Shown here piece by piece: positions 43,054 to 51,667 of a stretch of DNA of 64,000 nucleotides (positions within the stretch are counted from its first letter, which is position 1; each line of letters begins with the position of its first letter). Position numbers and translations under genes: made by a program. The stretch comes from Streptomyces aureoverticillatus. GTDB taxonomy: Bacteria; Actinomycetota; Actinomycetes; Streptomycetales; Streptomycetaceae. Location of the stretch: positions 558,001 through 622,000 of the forward strand of contig NZ_BMSY01000001.1 of assembly GCF_014649395.1 (NCBI RefSeq). Reading direction: 5' to 3'. The notes below the pieces were generated by a model. The model saw only the letters and a list, made by a program, of their open reading frames with translations, did no database searches and was not told where the DNA came from.

Positions 43054-43468
43054 CTACTGGGCGGTCGCCGTCCCGGCAGCCGGGGTGAGGAAGCCGGACG
43101 TGTCCAGCTCGAAGCCGAACGGCTCGGGGACGTGCAGCGCCTTTCCGAACGGGACTGTGGTGCGGGACTGGTAGCCCTTCGGTGACGGGTCCCAGAAGGC
43201 CGTGATCTCTTCCGCCTGCATGTCGAGTACGAGGTAGACGGGCACCACACGCCCGTACGTATCAAGCTTGTCCAGCCAGTCGCCGTCCTTGGTGGAGACG
43301 GAAGTCAGCTCGGCGACGAGGGAGAGGGCGGTGCCGTCGGCATGGCGGCCGTCGGCAGCTGTAGCCGTCAGGTGTGTCCAGTTCCTCGACGAGGCGAAGC
43401 ATGTCCTCGAAGGCTTCGCCCGGAGGGGCCTCTATGGCCGCCGTCGGCAGCTCGGTCATGATGGTCAC
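43054..43468 (-). pseudogene. Uma2 family (DUF820) pseudogene
   Basis: The N-terminal part (from ATG 43468, TELPTAAIEAPPGEAFEDML to EELDTPDGY) and the C-terminal part (ADGTALSLVAELTSVSTKDG onward through VVPVYLVLDMQAEEITAFWD to the stop) are both clearly Uma2. They are in different frames, and the expected middle with the first catalytic Asp region is missing. An internal deletion with frameshift near 43370 explains this. No intact product is possible. Confidence 0.85.
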
Positions 43469-43865
43469 CGCGGTCCCCCATCGACTACAGAACGTGTCGC
43501 TGCCTCCACGTTAGCCCCGGCGGAGGCCGGAGGCCTCCCGTTCTGGGCCGGCCGAGGCCCGGCCGCCGTGAAAGCCAGGCCCGGGCGGGCGGGGCGGCGG
43601 CCCGCACCCCGCCGCCCCCACCGACTCGGCCAACTCCGCGCCGGGCAGCCCCGTGTTACGCGCCGGTATCCCCGCAGCGCAGCACGCCGCGCGGACGCTG
43701 AGCCCCCGTGCACGGGCCCGCGGGCGCGTGGCGGAATCTCCGCCCGTGTTCTCCCCACCGCCACCGCGGCGTGTCTACGGTGGCGGAGTCGGGCCGACCC
43801 CCTCGTACCCGAGGGGTCAACACGCGTGTGCCTCCCACCACTTGGGCAACGAGAGGACTTCGCGT
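43469..43865. promoter_or_regulatory. Gene-free leader of the desaturase operon with inverted repeat
   Basis: 397 bp without a convincing gene. It holds a hairpin (GGGGCGGCGG at 43591-43600 with 43609-43618). An inverted repeat of 9-bp arms lies at CCGCCACCG (43758-43766) and CGGTGGCGG (43778-43786), 80 bp before the reductase start, with GTCTACGGT between and over the right arm as a possible -10. The latter is a plausible TetR-type operator for the desaturase operon. Confidence 0.45.
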
Positions 43866-44999
43866 ATGCCACCGCGCACGGCCGCCCTCGGCGGGCGGCT
43901 GCCCGAGCGCCTCGTCCGGCACCTCATCACCCCGCTCCTGCGCGCGGCCGCCCCGCTGACCAGCCCGCTGACCCCGGACGACTATCTCGGCCTGCTCGAC
44001 CCCCTGCTCGACGCCCGCCACCCGGCGGGCCGCGTGACGGCGCTCCGGGCGGAGACCGACGACGCCACGACGCTGCTCATCCGGCCCGGGCGCGGCTGGG
44101 CGGGGCACCGGGCGGGGCAGTACCTGCCCGTCGGCGCCCAGCTCGACGGCTCCTGGCACTGGCGTACGTACTCCCTCACCTCGCCGCCCGAGCGACGCGA
44201 CGGGCTCCTGACGATCACCGTCAAGGCCGTTCCCGGCGGCCGGGTCTCCCCGTACCTGGCGCACCGCGTACGGCCGGGCACGGTGCTCCGCCTCGGCCCG
44301 GCCCAGGGCGAGTTCACCCTGCCGCCGGCCCCGCGCCCACGGATGCTGATGATCACGGCGGGCAGCGGCCTCACCCCGGTGATGGGACTGCTGCGGACGC
44401 TGCTGGACCGCGGCGACGCCTGCGGCCACCCCGACGTGGTGCTGCTGCACAGCGCGCCCGACGCCGCCGCCTCGATCTTCCGTACCGAACTGCGGCTCGC
44501 GCGGGAGCGGTTGGCGTGGCTGCGCTACCACGAACACCACACGCGGGCCACCGGCCGCCGCCTCGCTCCGGGGGATTTCGAGAGGCTCTGTCCGGACTGG
44601 CGCGAGCGCGAGACCTGGGCCTGCGGTCCGGCGTCCCTCCTCGACGCCATCGAGGAACACTGGGGGAGGGCGGGGCTCACGGACCGGCTGCACGTCGAGC
44701 GCTTCCGCCTCACCCCCCTCGCACCGGCCGCCGCCACCGCCGTCGGCGGCCCCGTCCGCTTCACCCGCTCCGGCGTCGAGACCACGACCGACGGCTCCGA
44801 ACCGCTCCTGGAGGCCGGCGAGCGCGCGGGAGTGGCGATGCCGTACGGATGCCGACGCGGCATCTGCTTCGGCTGCCTCGCCCCGCTGACGTACGGCCGG
44901 ATCCGTGATCTGCGGACCGGCGACATCCACGACGAGCCCGGCCGACTGCTCCAGACTTGTGTGACGGCGGCGGTCGGCCCGACGGCACTCGACCTCTGA
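43866..44999 (+). CDS. Flavin- and 2Fe-2S-containing oxidoreductase, electron donor to the desaturase
   Basis: A 377-residue protein; GAGAGGA lies 8 bases before ATG 43866. Order: helical N-terminus (1-60), FAD domain (RTYSLTSPPE, the R-x-Y-S-x-T flavin motif), NAD(P) domain (ITAGSGLTPVMG, then CGP), and a C-terminal plant-type ferredoxin domain with CRRGICFGC and a later Cys (LLQTC). This is the architecture of mycobacterial Rv3230c, which passes electrons from NADPH to the DesA3 acyl-CoA desaturase. The desaturase gene follows 35 bp later. Confidence 0.92.
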   Translation: MPPRTAALGGRLPERLVRHLITPLLRAAAPLTSPLTPDDYLGLLDPLLDARHPAGRVTALRAETDDATTLLIRPGRGWAGHRAGQYLPVGAQLDGSWHWRTYSLTSPPERRDGLLTITVKAVPGGRVSPYLAHRVRPGTVLRLGPAQGEFTLPPAPRPRMLMITAGSGLTPVMGLLRTLLDRGDACGHPDVVLLHSAPDAAASIFRTELRLARERLAWLRYHEHHTRATGRRLAPGDFERLCPDWRERETWACGPASLLDAIEEHWGRAGLTDRLHVERFRLTPLAPAAATAVGGPVRFTRSGVETTTDGSEPLLEAGERAGVAMPYGCRRGICFGCLAPLTYGRIRDLRTGDIHDEPGRLLQTCVTAAVGPTALDL

Positions 45000-45034
45000 G
45001 CAGCACCGCATTCGTACTCCGTCCAAGGAGAACC

Positions 45035-46108
45035 ATGGTGACCACGACGCCCACGGCACCCCAGCTGTCCCCGTCCCGGATCGAGGACCTCGGCAAGGAA
45101 CTCGACGAACTGCGCGCCGAGATCACCGCCGCGCGCGGCCACGAGGACGCCCGCTACATCCGGACGGTGATCGCCACCCAGCGCGGCCTGGAGATCGGCG
45201 GGCGCCTGGCCCTCGCCGTGTCGATCCTGCCGCCCGCCTGGCTGGCGGGCACGGCCATGCTCACCACCGCCAAGATCCTGGAGAACATGGAGCTCGGCCA
45301 CAACATCCTGCACGGCCAGTGGGACTGGCTGGGCGACCCGGCCATTCACTCGACCACCTGGGAGTGGGACGCCATCGGTCCCGTGGACGCCTGGAAGCAC
45401 TCCCACAACCTGCTGCACCACACCTGGACCAACGTCCTCGGCCGCGACCGCGACTTCGGGTACACGGTCTCGCGCCTGAGCCCCGACCAGCGCTGGTACC
45501 CCTTCCACCTCCTGCAGCCGGTCTACAACGCCCTGGGCATCCCGTTCTTCGACTTCGGCGTCGCGGTGTACGACATGGAGCCGGACGGGGTCATCACCGG
45601 CCGCAAGAGCCCGCGCGACTTCCTGCGCGACGCCGCCGCCCTGACGCGGAAGGCGACCCGCCAGCTCGCCAAGGACTACGTGTTCTTCCCGCTGCTCGCC
45701 GGACCCTCCGCGCTGCCCTGCCTCCTCGGCAACCTCACCGCGAACACCGCGCGCAACATCTGGACGCACACCGTCATCTTCTGCGGCCACTTCCCCGACG
45801 GAGTGCGGACCTTCACCGAGGAGGAGGTGGCGGACGAGACGCGGGGCCAGTGGTATCTGCGGCAGATCCAGGGGTCGGCCAACATCGAGGGCAGTCCCCT
45901 CTTCCACGTGCTCAGCGGCAATCTCAGCCACCAGATCGAGCACCATGTCTTCCCCGACCTGCCCAGCAACCGCTACGCGCAGATCGCTCCCCGCGTGCGG
46001 GACCTGTGCGAGCGCCACGGCATTCCCTACGTGACCGGGCCACTGACCCGGCAGTACGCCTCCATGTGGGCCCGCATCCTGCGCCACGCGCTCCCGAACA
46101 GGGCATGA
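45035..46108 (+). CDS. Membrane fatty acid desaturase (acyl-CoA delta-9 type)
   Basis: A 357-residue membrane diiron enzyme; AAGGAG precedes ATG 45035. The three histidine boxes are H89-N-I-L-H93 (GHNILHGQW), H124-N-L-L-HH (HSHNLLHHTW) and HQIEHHVFPD near residue 299. Hydrophobic pairs lie at about 57-85 and 215-245. The third box with Q before E-HH resembles front-end/delta-9 DesA3-type enzymes. It is the second gene of an operon after its reductase and is coupled by ATGA overlap to an APC permease. Confidence 0.93.
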   Translation: MVTTTPTAPQLSPSRIEDLGKELDELRAEITAARGHEDARYIRTVIATQRGLEIGGRLALAVSILPPAWLAGTAMLTTAKILENMELGHNILHGQWDWLGDPAIHSTTWEWDAIGPVDAWKHSHNLLHHTWTNVLGRDRDFGYTVSRLSPDQRWYPFHLLQPVYNALGIPFFDFGVAVYDMEPDGVITGRKSPRDFLRDAAALTRKATRQLAKDYVFFPLLAGPSALPCLLGNLTANTARNIWTHTVIFCGHFPDGVRTFTEEEVADETRGQWYLRQIQGSANIEGSPLFHVLSGNLSHQIEHHVFPDLPSNRYAQIAPRVRDLCERHGIPYVTGPLTRQYASMWARILRHALPNRA

Positions 46109-47634
46109 CGGCCCCCCGGCGCCCGGCCGCCACCGAAGCCGGCTTCGTCCGCCGGGTCGGCCCCTTCCAGGCCACGGCCATCAACATGAGCCAGATGTGC
46201 GGCATCGGCCCGTTCGTGACGATCCCGCTGATGGTGGCGGCGTTCGGCGGGCCACAGGCCGTCATCGGCTTCATCGCGGGCGCGCTCCTCGCGCTGGCGG
46301 ACGGCCTCGTGTGGGCCGAACTGAGCGCCGCGATGCCGGGCTCCGGCGGCAGTTACGTGTACCTGCGCCAGGCGTTCCAGTACCGCACGGGCCGCCTGAT
46401 GCCGTTCCTCTTCGTGTGGACGGCGATGCTCTTCATCCCCATCGGCATGTCCACGGGCATCGTCGGCTTCGTGCAGTACCTGGGCTATCTGGCCCCCGAC
46501 ATGGGCCAGACGACCGGCGACCTCATCGGACTCGGCGTCATCGCCCTGGTCGTCGCGCTGCTGTGGCGGGGCATCGAGCACATCGCGCGCATCACGGCGG
46601 TGATGTGGGTCGTCATGATCGTCTCGGTCGGCCTGGTCGTCCTCGCCTCGCTCACGCACTTCGACGCGGACATGGCCTTCACGTACCCCTCGCACGCCTT
46701 CGAGGTGACGAGCAATCACTTCTGGATCGGCTTCGCGGGCGGCCTGACCATCGGCATCTACGACTACCTCGGCTACAACACGGCCGCGTACCTGGGCGCC
46801 GAGATCAGGGACCCCGGCCGCACGCTCCCGCGCGCGATCGTCCTCTCGATCCTCGGCATCATGACGATCTATCTGCTGCTCCAGATCGGCACGCTGGGCG
46901 TCATCGACTGGCACCGCATGACGGATCCCGGCGACATCGCCTCGACGTCCGTGGCCTCGGCGGTCCTGGAGGAGACCTGGGGCAGGGGCCCGGCGAACGT
47001 GGTCACGGTGCTCATCCTGATCACCGCGTTCGCGTCGGTCTTCGCCGGCCTGCTCGGCGGCTCCCGCGTGCCCTACGACGCGGCACGCGACCGCGTCTTC
47101 TTCCGCCCGTACGCCCGGCTGCACCCCCGCCACCGCTTCCCCACGCTGGGCCTCGCCACGATGGGCGTGGTGACGTCGGCGGGCTTCCTGCTCGGCCGCC
47201 ACACGGATCTGACGACCCTGATCCAGCTCCTCACGGCGGTGATGGTCCTGGTCCAGGCGCTGGCCCAGATCCTCGCCCTGACCGTCCTGCGCCGCCGCCA
47301 GCCGACGCTGCGCCGCCCCTACCGCATGTGGCTCTACCCGCTGCCGAGCCTGATCGCCCTGACGGGCTGGCTGGTCATCTACGGGTACGCGGACAAGAAC
47401 TCCCCCGGCCGCCACCCCATCGAATGGTCCCTGGCCTGGGTCGCACTCGGCTGCGCGGCGTTCGTGGTGTGGGCCCGCCGGGAGAAGGTGTGGCCGTTCG
47501 GGCCGCGGGAGATCAGTGAGGAGTACCTGGCGGCGGGCGACCGGGCGGGCGGCGGCCCGGACCGGGGCGACCGGGCGGACCCGGACGACCCGGCTCCGGA
47601 GGGCCCGGAGCCGGAGCCGGTGCCGCGGGGGTGA
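46105..47634 (+). CDS. APC superfamily amino acid/polyamine permease
   Basis: A 509-residue, about 12-TM permease, ATG 46105 overlapping the desaturase stop (ATGA). TM1 has the broken-helix motif (INMSQMCGIGPFVTIPLM) of APC carriers. The consensus loop LGAEIRDPGRTLPRAI and VPYDAARDRVFF are also typical. The C-terminal 45 residues are an acidic Gly/Pro/Asp-rich tail. The link of an amino-acid-type transporter with a desaturase is unusual. Substrate unknown. Confidence 0.92.
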   Translation: MTAPRRPAATEAGFVRRVGPFQATAINMSQMCGIGPFVTIPLMVAAFGGPQAVIGFIAGALLALADGLVWAELSAAMPGSGGSYVYLRQAFQYRTGRLMPFLFVWTAMLFIPIGMSTGIVGFVQYLGYLAPDMGQTTGDLIGLGVIALVVALLWRGIEHIARITAVMWVVMIVSVGLVVLASLTHFDADMAFTYPSHAFEVTSNHFWIGFAGGLTIGIYDYLGYNTAAYLGAEIRDPGRTLPRAIVLSILGIMTIYLLLQIGTLGVIDWHRMTDPGDIASTSVASAVLEETWGRGPANVVTVLILITAFASVFAGLLGGSRVPYDAARDRVFFRPYARLHPRHRFPTLGLATMGVVTSAGFLLGRHTDLTTLIQLLTAVMVLVQALAQILALTVLRRRQPTLRRPYRMWLYPLPSLIALTGWLVIYGYADKNSPGRHPIEWSLAWVALGCAAFVVWARREKVWPFGPREISEEYLAAGDRAGGGPDRGDRADPDDPAPEGPEPEPVPRG

Positions 47635-47656
47635 GGGTCGCGGTCGTACGCGGACG

Positions 47657-49201
47657 CTAGGCCAGCGGCCCGGTCACGGGCTCCACTGCCGCGACGAGGC
47701 GACCCTCGCGTACGAAGGTGTCGGCGGCCGCGAGGTCGGGGGCGAGGTAGCGGTCGGGGCCGGGGCCCTCGACGCCGGCCTTGCGGACCGCCTCGATGAC
47801 GGCGCGGCTCGCGGGGGCCGGGGTCAGGCCCTCACGGAGCTCGATCGCGCGCGTGGCGGCGTACAGCTCGACGGCGATGATCCGACCGAGGTTGGCCACG
47901 GCTGTACGCAGCTTGCGCGCGGCCGACCACCCCATGGACACATGATCCTCCTGCATCGCCGAGGAGGGGATCGAGTCGGCGGAGGCGGGCACGGCGAGCC
48001 GCTTCATCTCGCTGACCAGCGCCGCCTGCGTGTACTGGGCGATCATCAGGCCCGAGTCGACGCCCGCGTCGTCCGCGAGGAACGGCGGCAGGCCGTGCGA
48101 CCGGTTCTTGTCGAGCAGCCGGTCGGTGCGGCGCTCGGCGATCGAGCCGAGGTCGGCGGCGGCGATGGCCAGGAAGTCCAGTACGTACGCCACGGGGGCG
48201 CCGTGGAAGTTGCCGTTCGACTCGACGCGGCCGTCGGGCAGCACGACCGGGTTGTCGACGGCGGAGGCGAGTTCGCGCTCGGCGACGGTACGGGCGTGCG
48301 CGAGCGTGTCCCGGCCCGCCCCCGCGACCTGCGGGGCGCAGCGCACCGAGTACGCGTCCTGCACGCGCGGCGCGTCGTCCTGGTGATGGCCCGTCAGGCC
48401 CGAACCGGCGAGCACGGCCAGCATGTTGGCGGCGGAGGCGGCCTGGCCCGGGTGCGGGCGGATGGCGTGCAGCTCCGGGGCGAGCACCTTGGCGGTGCCG
48501 AGCAGCGCCTCCAGGCTGAGCGCGGCCGTGACGTCGGCGGACTTGTAGAGCGTTTCGAGGTCGGCGAGGGCCATGACCAGCATGCCGAGCATGCCGTCGG
48601 TGCCGTTGAGGAGGGCGAGGCCCTCCTTCTCGCGGAGCTCGACGGGGGTGATGCCGTGCTCGGCGAGCAGTTCACCGGCGGGGCGGGTGACGCCGTCGGG
48701 CCCCTCGGCGTCCCCCTCGCCCATCAGCGTCAGCGCGCAGTGGCTGAGCGGGGCGAGGTCGCCGGAGCAGCCGAGGGAGCCGTACTCGTGGACGACCGGG
48801 GTGATGCCCGCGTTCAGTACGTCCGCCATGGTCTGCGCGACCTCGGGGCGTACGCCGGTGTGGCCCGAGCAGACCGTCTTCAGGCGCAGGAACATCAGCG
48901 CGCGCACGACCTCGCGCTCCACGCGCGGGCCCATGCCGGCCGCGTGCGACCGCACGATGTTCCGCTGCAGCGCGGCGCGGAGGTCCTGGCCGATGTGCCG
49001 GGTGGCGAGGGCGCCGAAGCCGGTGCTGACGCCGTAGACGGGGTCCGGCTTGGCCGCGAGCGCGTCCACGATCTCGCGGGCCGCGGCGAGGGCGGTGACG
49101 GCCTCCTCGCCGAGTTCGACGCGTGCGTTGTGGCGTGCGACGGCTACGACGTCCTCTGCGGTTGTGCCGGTGGTTCCCAGCACCACGGTCTGCATATCCA
49201 T
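47657..49201 (-). CDS. hutH: Histidine ammonia-lyase
   Basis: A 514-residue enzyme deaminating histidine to urocanate, the first step of histidine use. The MIO-forming tripeptide sits in GSLGCSGDLAPLSH as Cys145-Ser146-Gly147, where most family members have Ala-Ser-Gly; the backbone cyclisation should still work. The N-terminal YGVSTGFG carries the catalytic Tyr. The VESNGNFHGAP and SSAMQEDHVSM segments are diagnostic for HAL rather than PAL/TAL. ATG 49201 and 49195 are both possible; there is no clear Shine-Dalgarno. Convergent with the permease gene. Confidence 0.94.
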   Translation of the reverse strand: MDMQTVVLGTTGTTAEDVVAVARHNARVELGEEAVTALAAAREIVDALAAKPDPVYGVSTGFGALATRHIGQDLRAALQRNIVRSHAAGMGPRVEREVVRALMFLRLKTVCSGHTGVRPEVAQTMADVLNAGITPVVHEYGSLGCSGDLAPLSHCALTLMGEGDAEGPDGVTRPAGELLAEHGITPVELREKEGLALLNGTDGMLGMLVMALADLETLYKSADVTAALSLEALLGTAKVLAPELHAIRPHPGQAASAANMLAVLAGSGLTGHHQDDAPRVQDAYSVRCAPQVAGAGRDTLAHARTVAERELASAVDNPVVLPDGRVESNGNFHGAPVAYVLDFLAIAAADLGSIAERRTDRLLDKNRSHGLPPFLADDAGVDSGLMIAQYTQAALVSEMKRLAVPASADSIPSSAMQEDHVSMGWSAARKLRTAVANLGRIIAVELYAATRAIELREGLTPAPASRAVIEAVRKAGVEGPGPDRYLAPDLAAADTFVREGRLVAAVEPVTGPLA

Positions 49202-49513
49202 ATTCAGGGAGCGTACGCACTGAATCGCCTCGTGTCACGAGTCCGTCTGCTCTCTGGTTTCCCCGCCGCTCCGCGGGGGTCTTCTTTCCCACCCGCCCAC
49301 CCGCCCACCCGTTTCCAGCAGCCCGACGGCTCCGGGCCGGAAGCGCGGGCACCGCCCACCTGCCGCCCGGGCAGACCGGGCTTCCGGTGCCGGGAAGGGC
49401 CGTCTGGCGGCTACCTGCTGTGGGCAGCTGGGCCGCCAGGGGCGGCTCCCGACCCTGGCGGCCCAGTCCGACGGTGCCGGTATGTGGGGGCACCGCCCAC
49501 GCCAAGGGAGCCG
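49202..49513. repeat. Gene-free gap holding dispersed repeat family B, copy 2
   Basis: 312 bp. It holds the same blocks in the same order as 22849-23240: CCGCTCCGCGG, TTTCCCACCCGCCC tract (about 49281-49318), CGGGCTTCCGGTGCCGGG (about 49377-49394) and the core CTGCTGTGGGCAGCTGGGCC plus GCCAGGGGCGGCTCCCGACC (49414-49454). After it comes GGTGCCGGTATGTGGGGGCA, a motif echoed near 53053. The hutH promoter must lie within or beside this element, since the hutH start borders the gap. Confidence 0.75.
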
Positions 49514-50662
49514 TTAGCGGCCGCGGAAGCGGCGGCGTTCCCCCGGTCCCGTCGGGCGGGCCGAGTCGGCGAGGCGGACCACCGGGTCGTCGACGCCCTC
49601 GCGCCCGGCCACCACCGGCACCAGCGCCCGCGCGGCCTTCGCCCGGTACTGCGCGGCATCGGCGAGCCGGAACAACCGCCGCGCCGTCCGCACCGCACCG
49701 ATCGGATCGCCGGTGGACGCGACACCGCAGGCGACCCCGTCACCGAGCTCCAACTCCCCTGCCCGCAGGCACAGTTCATCGGCGACCCGCACCACCTCGT
49801 CCGACGAGGGCCCCACCGAAAGCAGACAGAACTCGTCGCCGCCGAGCCGCGCCGCCAGCGCCCCCGGCAGCATCGCCCCGCACAGCGAGAGCACCGACCC
49901 GAAGCGTTCGAGGAGCCGGTCGCCGACCGCGTGCCCGCGGCTGTCGTTGACCCGCTTGAGCCCGTTCAGGTCGCACACGACGAGGCTCACCACCACCCCC
50001 TCGGCCCGGTGCCGCTCCACGGCCTCGTCGAGCCGCAGATCGACCGCGCGCCGGTTGGCGAGCCCGGTCAGGGAGTCGGTGAAGGCGAGCCGCCGCGCCT
50101 CCTCGAGCCGCTCGGTCTGGGCGAGCCCCGCGGCGACCACGGCGACCAGCACGGAGGCGAAGTCGGCGTCCCCCCGCTCGAAGGCGGGCTCCCCCACCGA
50201 CCGCGCCACATACAGCTCGCCCCACGCCCGCCCGTGCAGCACGATCGGCGCGACCACACAGCACCCGCGCCCGCGCCGCCGCAGCGCGGCCACCCGCTGA
50301 TGGCAGTAGCCCGCACGGTCCCCGTCGCCGGGCCCGGGCCCGCCCGCCGTCTCGACCCAGGCGTGCGGCTCCCCGCCCCCGGCCCACCGCTCGTGCAGAA
50401 ACTCGGTGATCTCCGGGAACTGGTGCACGGGGTAGGCCTCGTTGTCGGGGAACTCCTCCTCCCCGGCGGTGCGTTCACCGACGTTCGCCAGCACGCGCAG
50501 CCGCCCGCGCTCGCGCTCCCACACGGACAGCGCGGCGAAGCTCCCGCCCAGGGCGATCATCGCGCCCTGGGCGGCGGCCCGCCAGCACTCGCGCGGAGTG
50601 TGCGCGGCGGCCATGCCCTGCGCCAGGGCCACGACAGCACGCAGCCGGACATCCTCACCCAT
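49514..50662 (-). CDS. GAF-GGDEF diguanylate cyclase
   Basis: A 382-residue cytosolic enzyme predicted to make cyclic di-GMP. Residues 1-195 form a GAF domain, ending in a linker helix (LAQTERLEEARRLAFTD). The GGDEF domain follows with DSLTGLANRRAVD, CDLNGLKRVND and an intact active-site LGGDEFCLL. No RxxD inhibitory site is seen at the usual place before it. In Streptomyces c-di-GMP holds BldD on DNA and delays sporulation. I recall a GAF-GGDEF protein called CdgE next to hutH in this genus, but leave the symbol blank. Confidence 0.93.
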   Translation of the reverse strand: MGEDVRLRAVVALAQGMAAAHTPRECWRAAAQGAMIALGGSFAALSVWERERGRLRVLANVGERTAGEEEFPDNEAYPVHQFPEITEFLHERWAGGGEPHAWVETAGGPGPGDGDRAGYCHQRVAALRRRGRGCCVVAPIVLHGRAWGELYVARSVGEPAFERGDADFASVLVAVVAAGLAQTERLEEARRLAFTDSLTGLANRRAVDLRLDEAVERHRAEGVVVSLVVCDLNGLKRVNDSRGHAVGDRLLERFGSVLSLCGAMLPGALAARLGGDEFCLLSVGPSSDEVVRVADELCLRAGELELGDGVACGVASTGDPIGAVRTARRLFRLADAAQYRAKAARALVPVVAGREGVDDPVVRLADSARPTGPGERRRFRGR

Positions 50663-50798
50663 TGCTCCAGGTTACGGACATTTCACGCAATGCGAGATCC
50701 AGCGCCCCAAAAACCCCATGGTCACGGCCCTCCCGCACCCGCCCCCGAACCGCCACCCGGGCCCCCGCCCACGAGCCACCGCGCCCGCCCCCACCCGA

Positions 50799-51593
50799 CT
50801 ACTCCCCGGGCCACTCCGGCTTCCGCTTCTCGTTGAACGCGGCGACGCCCTCCGCCCGGTCCCCGGAGAAGGCCACGGACCGCCAGGCCGCGTCCTCGAC
50901 CTCGAGGCCCGCGCGGAGGTCGAGCCCGTGCCCGAGCCGCAGCGCGCGCTTGGCGGCGCGCAGTCCGACGGGCGAGTTGCCCGCCATGCGCGCGGCGAGC
51001 GCGAGGGCCTCGTCCCGGTCCTCACCGACCCCCGCCACCACGTCCACGAGGCCCAACTCCTTGGCCTCGGCGGCCTCCACGCGCCGCGCGGAGAAGATCA
51101 GCTCGGCGGCCCGCGCGGCCCCGACCCGCCGAGGCAGCAACTGCGTACCGCCCCCACCGGGAATGACCCCGACCGAAACCTCGGGCAGCCCGACCACGGC
51201 GGTCGGGTCCGCCACGATGACGTCACACGACAGGGCCAACTCGAAACCACCCCCCAACGCGAAGCCGTGCACGGCGGCGATGGTGGGCATCGGCAGGTCG
51301 AGCACACCGGTGTACGCGGCCCGCGCGACGGGCCGCTGTCGCACCAACTCGGCGTCCGTGAAGGAGTTCCGCTCCTTGAGGTCGGCGCCCACGCAGAAGG
51401 CGCGTTCGTGCGTGGAGCTGAGCACGACCACGCGTACGTCACGGTCCTCGGCGAGCGCGGCGCAGGCCTCGCCGATGGACCGGGCCATGGCGCTGGACAC
51501 GGCGTTCATGGCCTTGGGCCGGTCCAGCGCGAGCTCGGCCACGTACCCGTGCCGCCGCACCCCCACGAAGTCCCCGAACCGACGCTCGCCCAT
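50799..51593 (-). CDS. Enoyl-CoA hydratase/isomerase family protein
   Basis: A 264-residue crotonase-fold enzyme; GGAGGGG precedes ATG 51593. The oxyanion-hole segments are ERAFCVGADLKE and HGFALGGGFELALSCD. The first catalytic Glu is in GLPEVSVGVIPGGGGTQLLP; the second acid position (ELGLVDVV region) is also Glu-like, consistent with a hydratase. Probably fatty-acid or amino-acid beta-oxidation. Stands alone on the minus strand between the GGDEF gene and cya. Confidence 0.92.
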   Translation of the reverse strand: MGERRFGDFVGVRRHGYVAELALDRPKAMNAVSSAMARSIGEACAALAEDRDVRVVVLSSTHERAFCVGADLKERNSFTDAELVRQRPVARAAYTGVLDLPMPTIAAVHGFALGGGFELALSCDVIVADPTAVVGLPEVSVGVIPGGGGTQLLPRRVGAARAAELIFSARRVEAAEAKELGLVDVVAGVGEDRDEALALAARMAGNSPVGLRAAKRALRLGHGLDLRAGLEVEDAAWRSVAFSGDRAEGVAAFNEKRKPEWPGE

Positions 51594-51667
51594 GACCCCT
51601 CCATCTCCGGTTAACGACCGTTACCCGGCGATCATGTCAGCCGCGCGACCCGATGGGTACCCGTGGT

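Noticed and set aside
43465..43872. A minus-strand 135-codon frame in the desaturase leader
   Set aside because: The translation is Arg/Pro/Gly-rich with no ribosome site and overlaps the reductase start and a likely operator.
43866..47634. Desaturase operon as a polyunsaturated fatty acid or specialised-metabolite cluster
   Set aside because: No synthase, elongase, PKS or NRPS genes are nearby. The reductase-desaturase pair is explained by acyl-CoA desaturation.
47516..50836. A plus-strand open frame of 1,106 codons spanning hutH and the GGDEF gene
   Set aside because: It runs antisense to two well-supported genes and through repeat-filled intergenic DNA, with low-complexity translation.
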